Shown: in pieces, positions 5,077-8,517 of the stretch
Numbering within the stretch: the stretch's first letter is position 1
How the letters are laid out: the number at the start of each line of letters is the position of its first letter
Source: Anaerolineales bacterium UBA3071
Lineage (GTDB): Bacteria > Chloroflexota > Anaerolineae > UBA3071
Direction of reading: 5' to 3'
DNA length: 8,517 bases
Assembly: GCA_002366755.1 (NCBI GenBank)
Contig: DFBV01000177.1
Coordinates: 2,815-11,331 of the forward strand
The notes under the pieces: generated by a model
What the model was told of the DNA's origin: nothing
What the model saw: only the letters and a program-made list of their open reading frames with translations
The model's database searches: none
Position numbers and translations under genes: made by a program

Positions 5077-5358
5077 ATGATGGATGACGTACCTCAGCCA
5101 GACCGTACCACCCTAGAAGACTGGGAAGCCTGGCTCGCCCCCCAGGTCCGTCAGGTCGAGTTGTTAGGCGAAATCCCCATCACTGCCGACGAGTGCGCCC
5201 AACTGGGCAAAGTCATCGGCCTGCGCGTGCGGACTCTGGGCCACACTCGGGGCTTGCGCACCCTGCGGTGCGACTACCCATGCGCCCTTGCCGTCTACAT
5301 GGTAGCACAGGGCATGTACGGCTACCAGGGCGGCGACTACTGGAGCGAGGTCATCCAG
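5077..5358 (+). pseudogene. N-terminal remnant of an unrecognised protein (third gene after abiEii)
   Basis: ATG 5077 (or 5080) lies 8 bp after the toxin stop with no good ribosome binding site. The first ~94 residues look coding: TTLEDWEAWLAPQVRQVEL, ECAQLGKVIGLRVRTL, CDYPCALAVYMVAQG and MYGYQGGDYWSEVIQ. The pattern P.ALAVYMVAQG.YGY..GDYW..V resembles the N-terminal region of large uncharacterised bacterial proteins, where an aromatic-rich YGYxxGDYW block follows a helix. I cannot name the family. After Q94 (codon 5356-5358) the frame becomes low-complexity Arg/Ala-rich nonsense to 5640, while another frame starts to look coding. The gene is therefore truncated. Confidence 0.5.
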
Positions 5359-5359
5359 C

Positions 5360-5633
5360 CCGCCGCCACCGTGGGCGCCCGGCGCCACGCCCGCGCCGTT
5401 CGTCTGGGACGAGGAGCGCCGCGCCATCTTGCGGGCCGAACTGGACGTGCTCTGTGCCCGACTCTACGGCCTTACCAGCGACGAACTGGCTTATGGCTTA
5501 CATCTTGGACACTTTCCCCATCGTGCGGCGCAAGGATGAGCAGCGGTACAGAGAGTATCGCACGAAGCGGATGGTGTTGGAGAACTACGATGCGCTTGAA
5601 GATCGGGCTGGGTACAGGGAGCTGGGAATATGA
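5360..5633 (+). pseudogene. C-terminal tail of an Eco57I/type IIG-like DNA methylase, frameshifted
   Basis: In one frame from about 5387 the sequence reads TPAPFVWDEERRAILRAEL, then DVLCARLYGLTSDELAY. After a shift at 5487-5500 a different frame continues ILDTFPIVRRKDEQRYREY and RTKRMVLENYDAL to TGA 5631-5633. Joined, they match the standard C-terminus of Eco57I-like restriction-modification methylases and related N6-adenine methylases (RAELDA...LYGL..DEL.YILDTFPIVRRKDE...GEYRTKR.ILE.YDAL). The catalytic parts are absent; only about 80 residues of a protein that is normally over 900 remain. Its stop overlaps the start of the following HEAT-repeat gene, an arrangement probably inherited from the original operon. 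Confidence 0.7.
5487..5500 (+). repeat. Exact 7-bp tandem duplication causing a frameshift
   Basis: TGGCTTA occurs twice without a gap (5487-5493 and 5494-5500). Removing one copy restores GAA CTG GCT TAC ATC TTG GAC, i.e. ELAYILD, which is the conserved DEL.YILDTFPIV block of the methylase tail. The duplication is therefore the cause of the frameshift. Confidence 0.85.
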
Positions 5634-6319
5634 TGCGTGAGCCACGAACCTACAGCGAGTTGCGCCAGCAATGGCTGCAGCGCATCGTCAGGGACGGCGA
5701 TCAGTTGCTGGCCGATCGTGCTGCCCAGGCGGAAGCGCTTCGACCGGCCTTCCGGGCTTCTATGGAGTGCCTTCAACAATTGCTGCGAGACCCCGATCGT
5801 GACCGAGAGGACGTGGTGGCCGCCCTGCGTCTCTTCGGCGCAGGCGAGGCGCTCGTTCAACGCGAGGACATACCGGCCTTGATCGAGCTGGCGCGGACCG
5901 CCCGTGAGGTCCGCGGCCCCGGTTCCCAATACGTGGAGCAGGACGTGCTGAGGGCCTTGGTCCAGGTCGCCGACGAGGAGACTCTCCCTTTTCTGATCGA
6001 GTGCTTCCGCTATTCGCGACCCCGAGATGGATCGGCCGGTTACCGGCGGCCCATCGTGCTCAGGGGGATCACGGCCATCGCCATGTTAAGTCGAAACGAA
6101 GAAGCGCTGGACATTCTGGATCAGGCCTTGACCCACAGGCTGTGGCGCGTGCGGTTGGCCGCCTGCCGGGCGATCCGGGAAGTGCGGGGGTTGTCCCAAC
6201 GGGGTTTGCCCCCGCGGCTACAGCAGCGGCTACGTCACATCGCCCAACGCGAACAAGCACGGGGCATTCGCGTCTGTGCCGAGCTGGCCCTGGAGGAAGC
6301 CGGGCGAGGTAGAACGTAG
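5630..6319 (+). CDS. HEAT-repeat protein
   Basis: A 229-residue protein from ATG 5630 (a second ATG follows directly at 5633). AGGGAG is 8 bp upstream (5616-5621) and the start overlaps the preceding TGA. Paired helices typical of HEAT/PBS-lyase-type repeats are visible: DVVAALRLFGAGEALVQ with IPALIELARTA (61-91), VEQDVLRALVQVADEETLPFL-type pairs (102-122), VLRGITAIAMLSRNEEAL (143-160) with DILDQALTHRLWRVRLAAC (161-179), and a last helix, GIRVCAELALEEAG (212-225). The protein is soluble, with no signal peptide or membrane segment, and Arg-rich at the end. Such proteins are scaffolds or protein-binding modules, and no specific partner is shown. It is the first gene of the tight plus-strand run to the right edge. 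Confidence 0.75.
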   Translation: MMREPRTYSELRQQWLQRIVRDGDQLLADRAAQAEALRPAFRASMECLQQLLRDPDRDREDVVAALRLFGAGEALVQREDIPALIELARTAREVRGPGSQYVEQDVLRALVQVADEETLPFLIECFRYSRPRDGSAGYRRPIVLRGITAIAMLSRNEEALDILDQALTHRLWRVRLAACRAIREVRGLSQRGLPPRLQQRLRHIAQREQARGIRVCAELALEEAGRGRT

Positions 6320-6340
6320 CCATTGAGGAGGAGAGCAGTT

Positions 6341-6892
6341 ATGGACCCCTGGACGGAAGAATGGGAACAACAACGGGCCGAGCGGCGCAGCATCGAGACG
6401 ATGCGCCGCATTGCCCTCGATGCGATGGAGTTCGGCGACGACAGTGCGGCGTTCTACACCTACGCCGCCGAGCACAATCTCACCGTGAACGAAGTCGTCT
6501 ACTACCTGAACGCCTACGAATACGGCGGCGAAGCGGGCTTGCGGGCCGTCCGCAACCCCGACATCATCCCGCCCGACGCCGCACGCCAGGCGATAAAAAC
6601 CATCGCTGCCATGCTGGATGAGCACTTCGAGGGGCGCCTGCCCTATCGCCTCACTGACGAAGGGACCGCCATCGGCATCCACGAAATCCAACAGCGCATG
6701 AGTGGCGATAAGTACCTGTTCCCCGTCTGCCAACTGCGCCTGACACTCGAAAGCCGTCAATGGCACCTCTACTGGATGCGCAAGTTCGATGCCTGGTGGC
6801 CATATTCTCCTCCCGAGACCGGCCGCAAGTATACGCTCAAGGCCAGGCTGCACCAGGTGCTGGAGGACGAATCCGGCTGCTTTTGGGGGTGA
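6341..6892 (+). CDS. DUF3024-like protein of unknown function
   Basis: A 183-residue protein from ATG 6341 with AGGAGG 9 bp upstream (6326-6331). An in-frame upstream start at 6323 would lie within the ribosome binding region. The N-terminal half is helical: SIETMRRIALDAMEFG, then EVVYYLNAYEYGGEAGLRAV and DAARQAIKTIAAMLDEHF. The C-terminal half carries LFPVCQLRLTLESRQWHLYW (126-145), KFDAWWPY and the terminal ESGCFWG. The pattern P..QLR......W.LYW......W..Y plus a closing GCFWG matches the DUF3024 family, a small beta-rich domain often at the end of short proteins and of unknown function. The stop is 21 bp after the HEAT gene's start-proximal neighbour region, in the same orientation, so co-transcription with the HEAT gene is likely. 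Confidence 0.6.
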   Translation: MDPWTEEWEQQRAERRSIETMRRIALDAMEFGDDSAAFYTYAAEHNLTVNEVVYYLNAYEYGGEAGLRAVRNPDIIPPDAARQAIKTIAAMLDEHFEGRLPYRLTDEGTAIGIHEIQQRMSGDKYLFPVCQLRLTLESRQWHLYWMRKFDAWWPYSPPETGRKYTLKARLHQVLEDESGCFWG

Positions 6893-6930
6893 ACATCTCA
6901 CCAAAGACCTGAGGAAGGGAGAAAAACCCC

Positions 6931-7092
6931 GTGAGCGACTCGGGCGATAATCAACTCGGTCCGGACGACGCGAAACTCATTCGCCACTTGTTACAAACGG
7001 ATCCGACTGCCTTTGAGCGCCCGATTGGGCCTCAACTGCATCGGCGGTATCAGCAGGCAGATGAGCCTTCTCGCCAAGGCGAAGGCTGGTGA
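6931..7092 (+). CDS. Small hypothetical ORF (53 residues)
   Basis: GTG 6931 is preceded by the purine-rich AGGAAGGGAG (6912-6921), a good ribosome binding site at 9 bp. The frame reads SDSGDNQLGPDDAKLIRHL, LQTDPTAFERPIGPQ and QQADEPSRQGEGW before TGA 7090-7092. It is hydrophilic, mixed-charge, with one likely helix (DDAKLIRHLLQTD). There is no signal peptide and no recognised family. It fills the 219-bp gap between the DUF3024-like gene and the nuclease gene and could be a small partner protein, a leader peptide or the beginning of a degraded gene. Confidence 0.4.
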   Translation: MSDSGDNQLGPDDAKLIRHLLQTDPTAFERPIGPQLHRRYQQADEPSRQGEGW

Positions 7093-7111
7093 GAACAGCC
7101 CAGGAGGAGAC

Positions 7112-7792
7112 GTGGGCAGAACAAACAAAGAGCGCATCTTGGATTACCTCTGGTCTATCTTGCCTGGCGTGGCGACCAACAGCCAGATTGGAGCGGCCAC
7201 AGGCATCAAGTCCCATCAGCAGGTCTATCTGCTCACGCAACAGTTGCTGCATGCAGGTCGGATACAGGATGAGCAGCGTGCACGCGAGTGGGTCTTCTGG
7301 GCCAGTGAGTCGCTTGCGATACAACTGGCTTCGCCGGGACCGGCTCCGCGGCGCGGGCTATCCCTGCGCGCCGCCAAGGAACTGACACCACAAGCCTTCG
7401 AGGAGCTGGCGCGGCAGGTGATGAGCGAGCACTTCGGTGTCCCTCTGACGTCCGGAGAGGTACCTGGCGTGCCCAAGCGATTTGACCCGGTATCCTCGGA
7501 TGGGAACATTGTCGGCGACGCCAAGTACTTCACCCTGGTGCGGGGTCAGCGGCTGCCGCCAGCCAAGTTCTCTGTGATTGCCGAACACGTCTGGCTGTTG
7601 GAGAAGACCGGCGCACCGATCACGTTCCTCGTCTTTGGGAACGACCGGCGGGTGCCGGTCCTGTGGCTCAAGAGGTACAGCAGTCTGGTATCTGACGTTG
7701 TCTTTTACCTTCTGGCTGATAATGGCACACTGGAACATCTCGCCGTGCCAGAACGAAGCCTATCTGCGTCCGCAAGTAGGGAGACCCAATGA
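7112..7792 (+). CDS. Winged-helix / PD-(D/E)XK nuclease-like protein
   Basis: A 226-residue product from GTG 7112, chosen because AGGAGG (7102-7107) precedes it closely and the first residues (GRTNKERILDYLWSIL) open a helix-turn-helix. Upstream in-frame ATGs at 7013 and 7061 lack such a site. Residues ~3-65 form a winged helix: GVATNSQIGAATGI, HQQVYLLTQQLLHAGRI, EWVFWAS. Residues ~90-212 look like a restriction-endonuclease fold: TPQAFEELARQVMSEHFG, KRFDPVSSDG (123-131), then IVGDAKYFTL (133-142) and FSVIAEHVWLLEKT. I read D125 (or D130), D136 and K138 as the PD-(D/E)XK triad, the last two in GDAK. ITFLVFGND and PVLWLKRY are later core strands. Target unknown. The stop overlaps the next gene's ATG by 4 bp. 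Confidence 0.65.
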   Translation: MGRTNKERILDYLWSILPGVATNSQIGAATGIKSHQQVYLLTQQLLHAGRIQDEQRAREWVFWASESLAIQLASPGPAPRRGLSLRAAKELTPQAFEELARQVMSEHFGVPLTSGEVPGVPKRFDPVSSDGNIVGDAKYFTLVRGQRLPPAKFSVIAEHVWLLEKTGAPITFLVFGNDRRVPVLWLKRYSSLVSDVVFYLLADNGTLEHLAVPERSLSASASRETQ

Positions 7793-8517
7793 GCCAGACT
7801 GGAAAGAGCCTCACCAGCACCGAACGCGACATGGAAGCGCTTGAAGTCTTTGTCGTGCGCAATCCCGACCTCGAACAGCTGGAAGCCCTGCTGGATCAGT
7901 TCAACATCTTCGAAGCCATCGGCGCCGTTCGGCAGGAACTGCGCCACTCCGACTTTCTGGCTTTCCTGCTCAACCCGCAGCAAAACCACCGCTTGGGCGA
8001 TGCTTTTGTCAAGCGGTTGCTCCAGAAGGCACTCATCGCCGCACAGAGCGCGTCTATTCCTGTCAGTCCCATTGACTTGGATGTATGGAGCCTTGATGAA
8101 CTGGTCATCCAACGCGAATGGCAAAACATAGACATCATGATACTGGATGAAGCGCACAGCCTGGCCATTATCATCGAAAACAAGATCAGCGGCGGCGAGC
8201 ATTCTGGGCAACTGAAACGCTATCGTCATACCGTTGAACAACACTATCCCGACTGGTGCATCATCGGCCTCTACTTCACACCTGATGGAGACCCTGCATC
8301 GGACGACAGCTACCTGCCTATTGGCTATGATCTTGTCGCAGAGTTGGTCGACAGACTGGCCGAGTCTCGAGCTTCGACGCTTGGCCCTGATGTACGCACA
8401 CTGATGATCCACTACACGCAAATGCTGAGGAGGCACATCGTGGCTCAGTCTGAAATCGCCGAACTATGTCAACGCATCTACCACAAACACCAGCGCGCTT
8501 TGGACTTGATCTACGAG
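7789..8517 (+). CDS. PD-(D/E)XK nuclease superfamily protein (PDDEXK_4-like), partial at right edge
   Basis: ATG 7789 overlaps the preceding TGA (ATGA). The frame is open for 243 residues to the end of the window, with no stop. Residues 37-61 (QFNIFEAIGAVRQ, then LRHSDFLAFLL) are the N-terminal signature of PDDEXK_4 proteins, which follow it with HRLGDAFVKRLL (67-78). The nuclease core is clear: REWQNIDIMILD (109-120, with D115), LAIIIENKIS (125-134, E130-N-K132 as the ExK motif) and GEHSGQLKRYRHTV (136-149, with the helix Gln of the motif IV type). Later parts (YFTPDG, LMIHYTQMLRRHIV, YHKHQRALDLIYE) also fit the family. All catalytic positions are present. These nucleases are found in defence islands, usually as single genes of about 350-450 residues, with unknown target. 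Confidence 0.82.
   Translation, partial: MSQTGKSLTSTERDMEALEVFVVRNPDLEQLEALLDQFNIFEAIGAVRQELRHSDFLAFLLNPQQNHRLGDAFVKRLLQKALIAAQSASIPVSPIDLDVWSLDELVIQREWQNIDIMILDEAHSLAIIIENKISGGEHSGQLKRYRHTVEQHYPDWCIIGLYFTPDGDPASDDSYLPIGYDLVAELVDRLAESRASTLGPDVRTLMIHYTQMLRRHIVAQSEIAELCQRIYHKHQRALDLIYE

Noticed and set aside
5193..5633. Single 146-residue ORF across the methylase tail region
   Set aside because: Only its last ~47 residues are coding-like; the upstream part is the wrong frame of the N-terminal remnant and of the PFVWDEERR segment.
7013..7111. Earlier starts (7013, 7061) for the winged-helix nuclease
   Set aside because: They lack ribosome binding sites, overlap the small ORF with the better site, and add residues not needed by the winged helix. 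GTG 7112 follows AGGAGG.

Overview
The window looks like a defence/accessory region of a GC-rich bacterium, with Chloroflexota (Anaerolineae-like) as the best guess. That guess rests on base composition, a Rex C-terminus at the left edge, and the mixture of AbiE cassettes, HEAT, DUF3024-like and PD-(D/E)XK genes. It is an inference from style, not from a marker gene.

Left edge (1-690): the 3' end of rex (redox-sensing repressor), an intergenic stretch with a long nested hairpin, then the start of a lipoprotein gene. That gene shows the first residues of a formylglycine-generating-enzyme/sulfatase-modifying-factor type domain and then loses similarity where the next cassette begins.

AbiE cassette 1 (689-2249, minus strand): abiEi antitoxin/repressor and abiEii nucleotidyltransferase toxin, translationally coupled. 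Its promoter (TTGACA-16-TAAAAT) has the -10 box and the ribosome binding site buried in the two arms of a perfect 15-bp inverted repeat. Between cassettes (2250-3315) lie a gene-free stretch with two strong hairpins, a good plus-strand promoter with a leader of about 250 nt, the first ~69 residues of a SNF2-type defence helicase, and, out of frame, a ~105-residue C-terminal tail of another protein. This looks like a deletion scar of a larger defence operon.

AbiE cassette 2 (3318-5068, plus strand): a second, sequence-divergent AbiEi/AbiEii pair with the same promoter logic (TTGACA-16-TAGAAT, -10 inside an inverted repeat). A 60-bp in-frame segment flanked by TATGG repeats sits at the antitoxin start. 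Directly after it (5077-5633) is another chimera: the N-terminus of an unrecognised gene joined to the C-terminal tail of an Eco57I/type IIG-like DNA methylase, which is further broken by an exact 7-bp tandem duplication.

Right part (5630-8517, plus strand): a tight run of genes. They encode a HEAT-repeat protein, a DUF3024-like protein, a 53-residue small ORF, a winged-helix/PD-(D/E)XK nuclease-like protein, and a second nuclease of the PDDEXK_4 type that runs off the right edge. The last two overlap by 4 bp. The overall picture is an island repeatedly invaded and trimmed: two intact type IV toxin-antitoxin cassettes flank or abut remnants of helicase and methylase genes. The most interesting untested piece is the nuclease pair and its small companions on the right.
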